NCBI GenBank assembly: GCA_004802725.1
Contig: SGPM01000097.1
Coordinates: forward strand, 1-64,000
From: Antrodiella citrinella
Lineage: Eukaryota > Basidiomycota > Agaricomycetes > Polyporales > Steccherinaceae
DNA length: 64,000 nt
Reading direction: 5' to 3'
Part shown: positions 13,095 to 24,606 of the stretch, one piece after another
How positions within the stretch are numbered: position 1 is the first letter of the stretch
Layout: every line of letters starts with the position of its first letter
Notes under the pieces: model-generated
Databases searched by the model: none
What the model was told of the DNA's origin: nothing
Seen by the model: only the letters and a program-made list of their open reading frames with translations
Made by a program: the position numbers and the translations under genes

Positions 13095-13683
13095 TCACTC
13101 TTCCTCTTCCAGAGACTCCTCTCTCGCCTAAATGAGCAAGATCAGATGAGAAAAGGATACGGAGACTGACGGCAACCGACCTTGTTCTCCTCCAGTCCAC
13201 CGAGCTCCGTCACCAGCCCAGAGTGTGGATACTCTCGAGGAATTGCAAGTCTCTTGGGAACCAATGCGTAGTTGACGACAGTTCCGAAAGCGACAAAAGC
13301 GAGAACTGCAATGCCGAGCTGGTAGAGTGCAGTCTGTGGCGGGACTACAGGGATATCGGGACCCCACATGGAGAAGAGTTCGTCTCTCTCGTGAAGCTGT
13401 AGGTCGCCCAACGTCATTAGCACACCCTGCTCCCCTGGAAAGGTCCTTCATCACGCACTGGTTCACCAAAATTCCTGCGCATTTGCCAATCGTCGTACTT
13501 GGCCCTCGGGTCGCGGTACTGCTTCGAGACGTTGGGGAGTTGTGGGTAGTCTGCCAGCTGTGGATCCACCTCCTCCTTTGCGTGAGTTACTGCTGGGGAG
13601 GCATATGTTCTTGCGTGCGACGACGCGAGTGTTGCTGCACGTCGCCCTGCAACACGACGAGCGACGATAGCGGCAGGGTGCAT
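13095..13683 (-). CDS. Mitochondrial complex I subunit NDUFB8 (ASHI)
   Basis: Accessory subunit of the membrane arm of NADH:ubiquinone oxidoreductase. The start at 13683 opens an arginine/alanine-rich presequence (MHPAAIVARRVAGRR) that looks like a mitochondrial targeting signal. The mature part has DPQLADYPQLPNVSKQYRDP, then ERDELFSMWGPDIPVVPPQT, then one membrane segment (LGIAVLAFVAFGTVVNYALV), then IPREYPHSGLVTELGGLEEN. A final small exon adds AREESLEEEE and a TGA at 13095-13097. About 170 residues, normal for the family. The order and motifs fit fungal NDUFB8 throughout. Confidence 0.9.
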
Positions 13684-14010
13684 GTTGGATGGTGTTTGAG
13701 GACGAGCCTGCCGGGTGCAACAGTGTTGAGGGATTACGCGTGGGAACATTTTATTTGAGTTATCATTGCTACTATATATGGGATTTATTAGCGGGAAGTA
13801 GTATTTTTATTCGTACGCGGCGCCAGAGATGCGCTAGAGAGTGAATAATGATGAAGATTCCGAAAGCCCTTGCCATGACGAGAGAAGGGATACACCATTG
13901 TTCCGTGGCTTCTCATGCTCACATCACCTCGGACACTCTTCTCCCAGTCAGTGTCCTTTCTCCAGAAGGGTCATCAGCCTCGTCGCACAGAAGAAGCTTG
14001 AGCGCGTGCC
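13684..14010. promoter_or_regulatory. Divergent promoter region, NDUFB8 / methyltransferase
   Basis: About 327 bp between divergent starts. An in-frame ATG pair at 13848-13853 opens a different frame from the methyltransferase and probably lies in its leader. No motif recognised. Confidence 0.4.
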
Positions 14011-15933
14011 ATGTCGACCACGGGAGGTCGTCCGACCAGAGATGTACAGGACAAACTTCGTCAGAACTTCAAAAGTCGCAGGGAGCGAGGAAAAGTCCCG
14101 TATCCTGTGAAGCGTTGTCAAGCTCAGCTCGCGCATGCGTAGTACGTCCAGCTGTCCACGCTTACACCTTTCTCCGCTTATACTCGCTTCTTCACACAGT
14201 GACAGCTGGAATCAGATGTTCCTCGAGACATTGACTCAAGAACCTGGCAAGAGTGCGATCACACTGCACCCATTCGAGACGCCACCAAAGAGAGTATTGG
14301 ATCTAGGTTGTGGAAGTGGGTATTGGATTTTAGAGGCTGCGACCAAACATTGGAAGGTAAAGATCCCATCACTCTTCTCAGGACAGGATCACGTATTTTA
14401 CTATGCAGGATACTACATTCATAGGACTAGACATTGATGACCGCCAGACGAATCTGCGTCGTACGACGAGCAAGATGGGCAATGCCGAAGATCTCCTCGA
14501 TCGAGTGAGATGGGTCCAGGGCAATTTGTACGTGTTGTTTTCAACTTGTACAACAATATACGCTCAAGATCGTCTCGGTTCAGTCTAGATGAACTGCCTT
14601 TCTTAACGGATAGCTTTGATTTCGTACGGATATGTGGATTAGGTCTCGCCATTCCGGAAGATGAGGTGAGTCTCAAATGTGTTGAACAACTGGTATTCTT
14701 GATTATAACGTCAGATATAGTGGCAGAATCTATTCCAGGTACGTCAATCTATTACAGCTTGTCATGGTCGGCCCATGAATGTTCTTGCAGGAAGTTCGTC
14801 GCGTCCTGGAACCCGGGGGAATCGTGGAGGTACGTCGATATCCGTACCACACTTGTTCATGCATTCACGTTAGACACAGATCATTGAGGAAGATTTAATC
14901 TTTCCTGCTGCGACTCTCCCAAAGCCTTGGTCGGACTCGACACACTCACTGTATAGACACTCTGTCACGGCACCGAGCACAGTTTCCTTGACCGACAGCA
15001 CCTTCAACAGCCCCTTTGGCCGAGATACGGATCCTTACTCCATGCAACGTCATGCGGCTCATACTGAGACACATACTCTGGGACGTAGCACTATCAGTCA
15101 AGCGGCTTCTCATGAGCAAGACACTTCAGACCACAGTCGACTCAAGACAGCTTGGCAGGACATGCTACACAGCCGCTTTCTTGCTCCCAGGATCACCGCA
15201 GTGCTACCTTTCTATATCAACTCAGAGTTTGAAGACATGCAAACTCATCCGGCCATACACATAGCACTACCGCCCAATTCCACGCGCGGACCATTGAATG
15301 TGCCCGATTCACCCACTCACTGGAGTGGCATCAGAGCGTCGGGGTCGGAGTCGGACTTACGCATCGAGCTACGGAATCCTAGCCTGACCGCCACCAGAGA
15401 TGTTCCGAATGAACCGGACGATTATTCCATCCTTTCTCGAAGATCCACGATCATGAACCATCGTGCGGTTATGCACCTGGCACGGACAGTGAACACCATT
15501 ACTGGATGCCAAGATGCCGTATGGGAGGAGTACCAGAAGAATGCGGATTCCACAGGTCCCGTTAAGAAGAAATCAGAAGTCCTCCGCGCTGAGTTCGATC
15601 AAGCATGGGCCAATTGGGAAGGGTCTGTTCATTCCTTAACTTGCATTGTTCTAACGACTGACTGTGGTGGTCATTTTCAGTGACATGAGAGATCGCATGT
15701 GCATGGGCGGCACTATCAACAAATGTCTTTCATGGAGAATATCCTCTGACACAGAGCGGCCGGAGTGGAGGGTCTGGCGTGATCGCGCGGAGACGGTTGA
15801 CTTAGATACCGTCAGTCTCGCCTCAGGAATCAACGCAGGAGACACAGACCTATGCAGATCACTACGTGGATTTGTCGCTTTCAATACCATGGATGTCGAG
15901 GACCGAGACGGACACAACGGACACAGAATCTAG
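14011..15933 (+). CDS. Class I SAM-dependent methyltransferase
   Basis: The ATG at 14011 starts MSTTGGRPTRDVQDKL and runs to GKVPYPVKR; after an intron comes DSWNQMFLETLTQ. Motif I is clear at about 14290: RVLDLGCGSGYWILEAA. Post-I is FIGLDID, followed by WVQGN, DELPFLTDSFDFVRI and the late motif EVRRVLEPGG(I)VEIIEEDLIF. This is the layout of fungal class I methyltransferases found widely in Agaricomycetes. The substrate cannot be told from sequence. The C-terminal half (about 14970-15933) is a less conserved extension of about 300 residues typical of this fungal group. Several short introns are needed; the last exon starts near 15681. Confidence 0.8.
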
Positions 15934-16371
15934 GCACAATCTTCCCATCGACTCTATATGTCACGGGCTACGGCAGGGGTGCCCTAGACTTGTACATGCA
16001 TATCCTTCCTCATATCATGATACTGTATCGCATAGTAATACCCGACCTTTTCATCTCTCACTGCTTCATCTATACCTCCATCGTCCATACATTTGCTGCC
16101 GTTAATTCTGCTTTTGTATGCTCTCTTAGAGAATCCTAGAGAATTGCGACTTCTTGATTATACGTATTCCCAGTAGGTCACCCCAATCCTACATATTTGC
16201 TTTCGGAGGTGTGCTTGTCGCACCATCAACCATCTTTGAATACACTTGCCTGATCGGGACGCACACTGGATCGAAGCGTCGGGCACGCGCTCAAAAATCT
16301 GGTAGCCATCTCCTTCTCTCTCCATCTCCATACCTCCTCTATTCTTTCATCTGTAACATCTGTAAAACAAC
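15934..16371. promoter_or_regulatory. Upstream region of PA2G4/Cdb4 gene with pyrimidine tract
   Basis: The roughly 65 bases before the start codon at 16372 are strongly C/T-rich (about 16306-16365), as is common before highly expressed fungal genes. No coding sequence is supported in the rest of the 438 bp. Confidence 0.45.
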
Positions 16372-17986
16372 ATGTCTCCACCCGCTAAAGTCGAGGTTCA
16401 GGAGCCCACAGCCGAGGAGAAGCCTCGCTCAACCGCCGAGGTTGATTTTACCAAATACAAGGTATGTCCGAAATCACTCTTCACGCTCCAATGTACACCG
16501 ATCTGACCATAGATGTGTGCTTGGTGTTATATAGACTGCTGCTGAGATTGTGAGCGCAGCTGTCAAGAAGCTTGTAGGATCGTGCGTCGAGGGCGCGAAG
16601 ATCCTTGATATCTGCGTCGAAGGAGATAAATTGATCGAGGAAGGTACCGGAGCGGTATACAACAAGTCTGTGAAGGGTGTCAAGGTCCAGAAGGGTGCGT
16701 AAATTTACTATAGTATCCTCTGATACTTTTCTGACTGATTCTACCCGTGCCTACCTTTATTGTTGCAATTTTCTCCTCTCGATCGATGGTACCACAGGCC
16801 TCGCATTCCCCACATGCGTATCTGTAAACAACTGCGTCGCCCACTTCTCCCCGCTCGCCTCAGACCCGCTCTCCTCGCAACTCCTCGCAAAAGACGACGT
16901 CGTGAAGCTGCAAATCGGTGCCCAGATTGACGGATTCGCCGCTATCAGCGCTGAGACGATCATTATCGGTGCCTCCGCCGATGAACCCGTCACTGGACGC
17001 CGTGCGGATGTTCTCCAGGCAGCATGGCATGCGGCGGAGGCTGCTATGCGCATAGTGAAAGTTGGGAACAAGAACTGGGCGGTCACGGAGGCTGTTGCGA
17101 AGGTCGCGGCGGCTTGGGGATGCAAACCTGTCGAAGGTATGTCTTATTTGGTGAATAGCACCCGTTGGAAACTGATCCAGAAGTTCTAGGTATGCTCTCG
17201 TGCCAGCAGTCACAGAATGTCATCGATGGAAAGAAGAGGATCATCTTGAACCCGGTGCGTACATCGTTCATCAGGAGATGTGACCTTCGGTACTCATAAT
17301 AGTCGTGCGCAGTCGGAATCTCAGAAGAAGGAGTTCGAGACCGTCACGTTTGCTGAGAACGAAGTCTACGGTGTTGATGTTTTGATATCCTCCGGAGAGG
17401 ACGGCAAAGTTCGTCAACCTCATACATCTGTCACCCCGGCTACGGAATTGACGATGTTTGCGCTAGGCTCGTCTGGAAGAGTCAAAAACGACACTATACC
17501 AGAAAGACTCCAATGTCACCTATCAGCTTAAGATGAAGACGTCACGAGCGGTCTTCTCTGAGGTGCAAAAGAAGGCTGGCGCCTTCCCCTTCAACGTTCG
17601 CTCGCTGGAGGACGAGAAGCGGTCCCGTCTGGGTTTGACTGAGGCCGTTCAGCACGGTCTGGTAAAGCCTTACGAAGTCATGTCAGTATTNCATCGTACC
17701 TATTTTACTTGCTCNGCAAGACTGATGACATCTTTCGATCTCAATTAGCTACACACCTCAGAATACCTTCGTCGCAGGATTCCATTTCACGATCGCTCTG
17801 CTGCCCGCCGGCCCTGCTCTGATCACGCAACCACCCGTATGGTACAAGCCTGAGCTTGTCAAATCAGATAAGGAGCTCGAGGACCCTGAGTTGAAGGAGC
17901 TTATTACCAAGAAGTTGCGTGAAGACAAGAAGAGCAAGAAGAAGGCCAAGAAGGCGGAGGGCGAGGAGGAGGAGGACAAGGNGTAA
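16372..17986 (+). CDS. PA2G4/EBP1-Cdb4 family protein (methionine aminopeptidase-like fold)
   Basis: Homologue of human PA2G4/EBP1 and fission yeast Cdb4, a pita-bread-fold protein related to type 2 methionine aminopeptidase but without peptidase activity; it binds ribosomes, RNA and curved DNA. Exons give STAEVDFTKYK, TAAEIVSAAVKKLVGSCVEG, then GLAFPTCVSVNNCVAHFSP, VKLQIGAQIDGFAAIS, AAMRIVKVGNKNW and later VTYQLKMKTSRAVFSEVQKK. The C-terminus is a lysine-rich tail (KEDKKSKKKAKKAEG-like) ending in acidic residues. About 385 residues, full length. It contains N bases, including one in the last sense codon (17982), so that residue is undefined. Confidence 0.9.
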
Positions 17987-18169
17987 GCAAGAGAAAACAA
18001 CGGCATGGAGGAGGTAAAGCAAAGTCACGATGAGCCACAGTATGATCTGACAATTGTAGCGAAGTTATCCGCAATGTAACAAGCAAGCACAGTGTATTTA
18101 TTGTCCACAATGATATGAGCAATTGCATTGAATTACGACGATATCGCTACAACGGGTGCCAGGTCAATG

Positions 18170-18568
18170 TCATGAGGGAGAACCGTGTTCGGCTTCTTCT
18201 CCAAATTCGTGGATAGTTCGTACAACCAAATCTACGTTTTCNAGGAATGCGTTCAGGGTGAGACGAGCCAGGCGGACAGTTAATGTCGTGAAAGTCCTAT
18301 TAGCAATGCGTAAGNGAGCTCCGTTGAAAGGATGAGGCGAACACCCTCACGCGACAAGGTCTTCGCCCTCGACATCAATTGTCCGCACGACAGCTTGCGG
18401 TTGCAGTTCCTTGTCTACTTCGATGACTTGTTTTGCGATGGAGGCGTGTTTCGCAGACGCGAAAGGNACTCGTACGGTCCTAATGGCTCATGCTTTCAGC
18501 GTACATATCCGAATCGATGGACAAAAAGCGTACACTTTATGCCAAGAGGAATGGTCGACATCCGCCAT
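18170..18568 (-). CDS. PCC1: KEOPS complex subunit Pcc1
   Basis: Small two-intron gene read through three N bases. Exon 1 (from 18568) gives MADVDHSSWHKV; an intron follows, then TVRVPFASAKHASIAKQVIE, VDKELQPQAVVR and TIDVEGEDLVA. A second intron precedes TFTTLTVRLARLTLNAF, NVDLVVRTIHEFG and a short acidic tail, with TGA at 18170-18172. This is the complete Pcc1 fold (about 95 residues). Pcc1 dimerises and binds Kae1 in the KEOPS/EKC complex that makes the t6A37 modification of ANN-decoding tRNAs. N at 18468 falls in a valine codon (degenerate, still Val) and N at 18242 in a codon that should be Leu or Phe. It is easily missed because of the Ns and the short exons. Confidence 0.88.
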
Positions 18569-18702
18569 GGTGGTCGATATCAGAGCATCACGATACGTTT
18601 TAGTACGGTGTTATGCAGTTGTTTGAGCNAACATAGTCGTCAGGGTTAGGGTTCGGCTAANAGACAAGTGGCCGCCTTCCTCCTCACCGGCGGTCACCCA
18701 CA

Positions 18703-18927
18703 ATGGCCGAACCACCCATGGCAGACNCNCCCGANCTCAGCTTTGTTGAGCAGCTTCTCCANGATCGTCAATTGAGCGAGTGGAGTACGCTGNTNCCAAA
18801 TTNTTCATTCAGCGGTAANAACTTCGTGGANAATGGCATCTTGCGAGATACACAAGTCCCCACCAGGACCGACCGACTCAGTAGANGGCTTCTGTCGTAC
18901 ATTTTGAACACTCAGACACTACAATAG
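18703..18927 (+). CDS. Small hypothetical ORF
   Basis: An ATG at 18703 opens 74 codons (MAEPPMAD..., LSFVEQLL, DRQLSEWSTL, RDTQVPTRTDRLSR) with eight undefined bases. It lies 134 bp upstream of PCC1 and diverges from it. No family is recognised. It may be a first exon of a longer gene or chance. Function unknown. Confidence 0.25.
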   Translation: MAEPPMADXPXLSFVEQLLXDRQLSEWSTLXPNXSFSGXNFVXNGILRDTQVPTRTDRLSRXLLSYILNTQTLQ

Positions 18928-19112
18928 GATGCTACAAACGATACCAGATAGCAAGGGTAATCTAGTCTCTCCAATGATATGATCATTCGTGAAGGTATGG
19001 AGGAATATAATGCGAGTCCTTATACTCTTCGTCTTGGTGGGGTGCTGCTTCCGAGTCCAATACACCGGCCGGACTTCGATGATCTACCCGACCTCTCTGT
19101 GTTCNGAAAAAG

Positions 19113-21016
19113 TCAGATGNCAACTAAAGAAATTGTGAGCAGTGGACCCACCTGAGGAAAAGAGNTTGTTTGAGCAGAGGTGGTCGTCGACTCAGGTCCT
19201 CCGCTCGGTATGTCTACGACAGTCGTGAAGAGATGGCCGGTCTCTAATGGGGTATCTTGGGATATGCGACTNGANGATTGTCGACTATTCAACATGGCCA
19301 ATAACGAGTTGGAATACACTATGAGGTGCGACGATGATCAGCCGATATGTACGAATACATGACGTGGATCTGACCTTTGCCGATCATGAAGTCTACAGCG
19401 ATGAACCAAGTGGCATTGGGTAATGCTGCGAACTGTGCACTATACGTTACATGTTTTGCGCCGGCATAAAGTTGCACATACGACTCACGGTAATAAGACG
19501 TACGACTGCTCCTGCACTGCCAATTTGCAGGTACGCATATGAGTAGGAAGCCGAGACTTCAATAATTTAATACTTACGTTACCAGCAAGCATCTCGTAAG
19601 GACGAAGTTAACTGCACGGTCAAGGACGGAGTTCATGCTGCATTGCGTGAGTCTGTGTAAAGGCAAGAACGCAGAGGACGTGACGTACTGATCTAGGTCG
19701 GATCTTCTTGTTCTCAAAAGCAGAATCAAAGCGATAGCCAGACAGAGATCCGAAAATACGGCGGCGATGGTGTAGGGTAGGACGGCTGGGAGCTATGGTC
19801 ATGGATGATATCAACGAGATGTCACGCGCGACGGCTGAACGGCGATTAAGCACGAACCGTCAACGACGAGAGCCGGACTGAGGAATCTCTGTACATTGGC
19901 TCAGCTTCAAACCAACGATGCAATCATAGCCATCGAATGAAAACGTACAATGCCAGCGCATGTATCACTTTCACGATTGCCACTATTTGATTGTCAGATC
20001 TAGTCCGCAAGTCGTGCAGTTATGAACCCCGACTGACCTGAACCTAACACTGCTCGCGTCAAAATCATCAGTCATAGTAGTGTACAGTTTGATATGAGTA
20101 TATACATACCGAGATGCGCGGCAGTCAACAGAGCCTGTGGAGAAACGAATAAGAATACTTGGCGGACAGTACAAAGGATATGACCTACAAGACCCGCGAA
20201 CAGCCAATACCTGTAAAAATCTCGCGAGACTGAAACCCGGTGAGTAATGATGAGGGTGAACAGCAGCTGGCGATACACTTACGCTGAAAGATGCGTTTGA
20301 CGAAGAAGCTACAGAAATGATGAATCACTAAGACTTGGGCTGAGAAGTTGTGAACTGACCATTGCACCATGAAGGCCATCAATAACTGCGAGCACAAGTC
20401 TGTGAGCAAGCAGGTGCTGGTGATACCATTGGCATATACGCTTACATTCATACCCGATGATGCCTGACAAAATATATTCAGAAATATGCAGACTTGTTCA
20501 AGTAGAAACTTACCTCCATTGTCCGCTTTCCTTTGTCCGAAAAGGCATTATCTGTGTTGGATAAAGGGTGTCCAAACTGTCCAGAGAATATGCATCGTGT
20601 CAGCTGGAGATGATTTTGCATCGTGCAGACGAAAACTGACCACCCAGAAATATATACCGTAGCAAACTTTGTCGAACTTATATAAGCTTCTACGCGTCCG
20701 GTGTAGAAATAGTTGCGTACCAAGTATAACTTGAGTCGTATCAATAATCCTATTTTTCGTCAGCGGTATCCGAACGACGGTGAGATCTCTGCTGCCAGCA
20801 AGACGTACCATATCAAGGAAACCTGGCGCAGCAGGCAGTATGAGGACAAGTATCACAGCGAAGCAAAGTGTACTCACCCATATTTTCATCTCTCGCCTAT
20901 CCGCAGAGTGTCTCGTGAAGTAGATGTATGTCTGTCAATAGGCCGCTTTGTTCAGGCTAGTAACGTNCCTGGAACATTCGTGTGCAATCACCTGTAATGT
21001 ACTGACGCCATAGAGG
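19113..21016 (-). CDS. DUF6534-type multi-span membrane protein (5' end unresolved)
   Basis: Minus-strand exons match the DUF6534 layout of Agaricomycetes: LYGVSTLQ joined to TYIYFTRHSADRREMKIW, then WSVHNFSAQVLVIHH and SFFVKRIFQ, then RYWLFAGLVGH, then AAVFSDLCLAIALILLLRTR, then CSMNSVLDRAVNFVL, then VYSNSLLAMLNSRQ. The last motif is the family's end-of-membrane signature; a cytosolic tail ends at TGA 19113-19115. Family members have about seven membrane segments and are of unknown function. I could not find the first exon upstream of 21016, and N bases interrupt the region, so a degraded 5' end is possible. Similar in plan to the gene at 54399-56302. Confidence 0.6.
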
Positions 21017-22699
21017 CTGNAAGGGAGGTCGTTCGTATCTGAAATGCTTTGCATCGTATGGAATGAATGATGCTCACAAAGTCGTTATGAGCGGTCCAAT
21101 AAGCAATGGTCCTGTTATATGNCATGTCTATCAGTAATGGAAGNGAAAACCATGACAATTTTCGACGCACCAAGGTCTTCACCAAAACTTCCCATCCGGT
21201 CCGAAGGGGTTTTCCTATGTCACTATTGCAAACATGTACGAGGAAGTCGAGAGGCACCGGGCACCGAAGTCGTCGTCGTAGCAAGCAGACTCGCTGCTTG
21301 CGGACAAAGCAAGACGACGGTTCAAAAGGTCGACCACTGGAANAACACTGGAAGTCCAGACTCGGACCAACCATCGTGATCTCCTCATATATACGTGTCG
21401 GCAGAAGCTGATAGGAAAACAGATCGCCCAATGTGACTGATGCGGTGACGGACCAATGATTGTACATNTGCGATCAGTGTCCCGCCGCCGGGCCCTCACA
21501 CGACCTTGCCACGGTGTNCTGGGGACTTCCGTGATCACCACTGCAACGAGACGAGGTGTGCTTGAAGGTACTCAAGCTGTTTNTCGAGATCTCGAACCGG
21601 TTCTGACATACGTTAAGTGAGGCGAGCAANTCTATTGGGGGCCTGTGAAGGGACTCGGAGTCGGAGGACGCGATTCACGCCAAATGAGCTTGGCGGCAAA
21701 CAGTACGCGGCTGCAATTGCATTCCTTCTTTCAAAATTGCAAACCATCAGNCATGTATCACGACTCCGTGCGCAGCATCCTCCGTGTACTTACCTTCGCA
21801 CTCTCGACAAGTTGCACAACGTGGTNGGTGAATGGAAANCATACGCATACGTCTGCGATGATAAATTGACCGAGCCGTGCGGTTTCTCATGACGGCAGAT
21901 CGAGAATCTGCATGATCAGGTCCAAGCAAAGTTTGGCTTTTCTGGCAGATCCGTGATGCTGGAGGTTGAACGAGGTTTCTGGGAATATGTGCCATCTGGG
22001 GAGCAATTGGAAGCGGTACACTGTGACACCATGNCCAAAGGCTTGGTGTCCAAGAAGAAAAGAACAACTCGGACGACACATGTACACACTCTTGGCTCAG
22101 TGAAATAGCCAACGTCTGTAATGTCGACCTCCCTGGATATCAAGAAGGTCATGACATAACGACGCCCACATAGCGGGTGCAGTACCTATCATACATTATA
22201 TCCATTCGTAGTGCTAGTGCTTGAGGTTCAGACAAGACTAACGATGTGAGTTTGATGTGAGTACCGCCAAAAAATATACGTCGCAANATTGCACATAGCC
22301 TGAGAACGAGGTTTGAAAGGTGGTCCATAGTACATACCAACCCGTATTAATCGCTATTCCGACTGATACAAAAACAGGGTGATAGAGACAAACAGAGACA
22401 TGATGAACAATGGAACAGTCCATATGCGTGATGTCATATGCAGTATTGGAAGGTGTGTTGGAATCCAGTCAACAAGTCTATAGCGACCTCTCTCCGAGTC
22501 GCCTTCATTAGCGGCGGCCATTCTTGCGCCTCCCACCCGACCAAGTTCCCTCTCCTGCCCCTCTCGCGTGAGTATCCTGACCGCTGACTACCGGACGTCG
22601 AAGCTATCGGTAGTTTCCACCTCTTCACCATCTCAAGTTCGCCGAGGCAGTCCACGAAGACCGGTTCAACGAAGAACATCCCCGTCGACGTGTCACATA
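21017..22699. other. Low-quality region without a supported gene
   Basis: About 1.7 kb with several N bases. Short hydrophobic minus-strand frames occur (for example PLFIMSLFVSITLFLYQ near 22360-22415), but no family or consistent exon chain could be built. It may contain the missing 5' exon of the DUF6534 gene or decayed coding sequence. Confidence 0.35.
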
Positions 22700-24448
22700 C
22701 TACCAGGTGAAGTAGCATGCGAAGAGTCCATTCATCCGCTGCCATAGGATCTGCCGCAGCTGTCTGCGCACGGATGATATTCGATGATTCCGCGGGTCCA
22801 ATATTTCCGCTATCTCACGATCGAGACAGAGCAGCTAACAAAAAGCAACACGAGTATCAAAATATACAGATGAAAGCATACACTCACCTCTTGGTTAGGT
22901 CCAGTAGGGTAACCGAACAAGCTCGATTCCGGGTCACGTGGATCCCAGTTGTATGTACGAGGACGTCCGTACAGCTCAAATGCGTCATGGATAGCTGTTC
23001 GATGTTTCCACATGAGTACAAGACGTAGCATCAAGCGAGCACACGTACCAACAAGCCATTGCAGCAACCACGACACCTTGTTGGGGTCCACACCAGGCTC
23101 TGCCATCGGAAGCACTTGCAACCAGGCTTCGCTGTTCATCATACTTCCTGCCATTTCCTCATTTCCAAACACGCCCTCCAGCTTCAACGACGCGCTCTGT
23201 ACACCTTTAGAGGATATCAAAGGTTTCGTGAATGACTGGGTGACATCCTTCAATGTCAATAGCACCTTATTCCTGTCTTCCGGTCTCTGAGACGCGAAGA
23301 TTTGTATGAATGGCTTGGAAGGCATGCGTGGTGGACTTCCTTCGTGAGATGGCCGGTTATTCTTAGACGTGTTAGGCGAAGTGGGTCGACCGTCCGAGTA
23401 TCCAGCATCGTAATGAACATCCCAGGCACCGCAAGCGGTCACGGCCATCCATAGCATCTTCCAGTCTGTTTGGCCTGCGACGCGGATGCGAACACAGCCC
23501 TCCATCCTGCCGTGAACGAGAGGGGAACGAATGTCCCTTCCATCATTCAGCGTAATCTTGATGAGGTGAGCGGTATACATCTCTTCTAGTCGGGATTTAT
23601 CCCAGGCAGCCAGTCGAAGGGCAGCTATCCAGGATTCTAGGGCTTGTGTGGAGGGGCAAGAAAAGAGCAGCAAGTTCGCGCCGGCAGTGTTGACCGAGAA
23701 GACATTCGCGAAGGTCTTTGATGGCCCCTCTGGCGTTTCTGGCGTTGTATGTGTGCCCATCAGGTGCACAAACTGTCAAAGTAAGTCTCTCAACCATTTG
23801 TAATCACGAACATAGCACTTGCGTTACGCACGGCATCAGCAATGTTGATATATTGCGGGTATGCCTGTCTGCCCTGTTCTCTCGCCTCCTCGATCTCCTT
23901 CACATCCCACAGAGCTAGAGTGGTACCCTCCAGCTGACCCCGGGAATCCCGCCATCCCTTGTTGTCCGCTGGTTTCTGGCCATTAGGCTGTCGTTCCACC
24001 CTGCGAATGAGTGGTCCTGAGAAATAGATCTTTTGATCATGAGACGCAATGAGTTGAAGCATGGAGCGCATGTCCGGATGCAAATGGAGTGGGGGTTCTG
24101 TTGACTTGAACTTGATGGTTGAGAAGGAGGGCGTCATGGACGTCTGCGCTAGCTGAGGTGAAGATAGCCGTGGCTGCTCAGAGTCCGTAGGGAGTGCGAC
24201 GACGTCGGACTGCGGAGGTCCGAGCCCACTATTGGGGGTAGTAGTTGGATCTGCCGTTGTATAGTAAAATGGCGTGATGAGCATATGCTCCAAGGCGTGA
24301 TCAGACTGCCGTCGAATAACAATGAAGGCGCAGGCGAGTCGTTCTGGTTGTCCATAGTGTATGGTTCTGCAGAGTGCGAGAACGCTGAACTGGAAGTACG
24401 TGGACTGGCCGTGCAGCAGACGGGACTACTTGACCGTGTTGTGACCAC
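22700..24448 (-). pseudogene. Truncated duplicate of the Caf120/Skg3-like PH-domain gene
   Basis: A diverged partial copy of the full gene at 32139-37674. Alignable stretches in order: TMDNQNDSPAPS (full copy TMDTQKDSPPPPS), KIYFSGPLIRRVERQPNGQK, GTTLALWDVKEIEEAREQGR, NVFSVNTAGANLLLFSCPST, VRIRVAGQTDWKMLW, ESSLFGYPTGPNQE and SVRRQLRQI-WQRMNG. Immediately after QRMNG the copy reads eight unrelated residues (LFACYFTW) to a TAG at 22700-22702, while the full protein continues for more than 1,100 residues. Introns sit at the same places in both, so this is DNA-level duplication, not retroposition. The 5' part is frameshifted relative to the parent; an ATG at 24284 could still start a shorter PH-only protein of about 480 residues. 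It may therefore be expressed or a pseudogene. Confidence 0.75.
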
Positions 24449-24606
24449 TCATAGTCCATTGTACTTCTGCGGCACCATATCAGCATCTGATATTGCTGAG
24501 GACGGAGTAACTGATTCCATTGTCATTCCAGAGGGCTGAAGAGGATAGGATTTGTATCTGCCCGAATTCGACGGTGAATGTCGTACTGTGACGACCTAAG
24601 CATACA

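Noticed and set aside
13848..14010. Upstream ATG frame before the methyltransferase
   Set aside because: It is out of frame with the methyltransferase core; the ATG at 14011 gives an unbroken frame into the conserved part.
18640..18660. AGGGTTAGGGTT, telomere-like repeat
   Set aside because: Only about two units and not tandemly extended; easily chance. It does not indicate a chromosome end or internal telomere tract.
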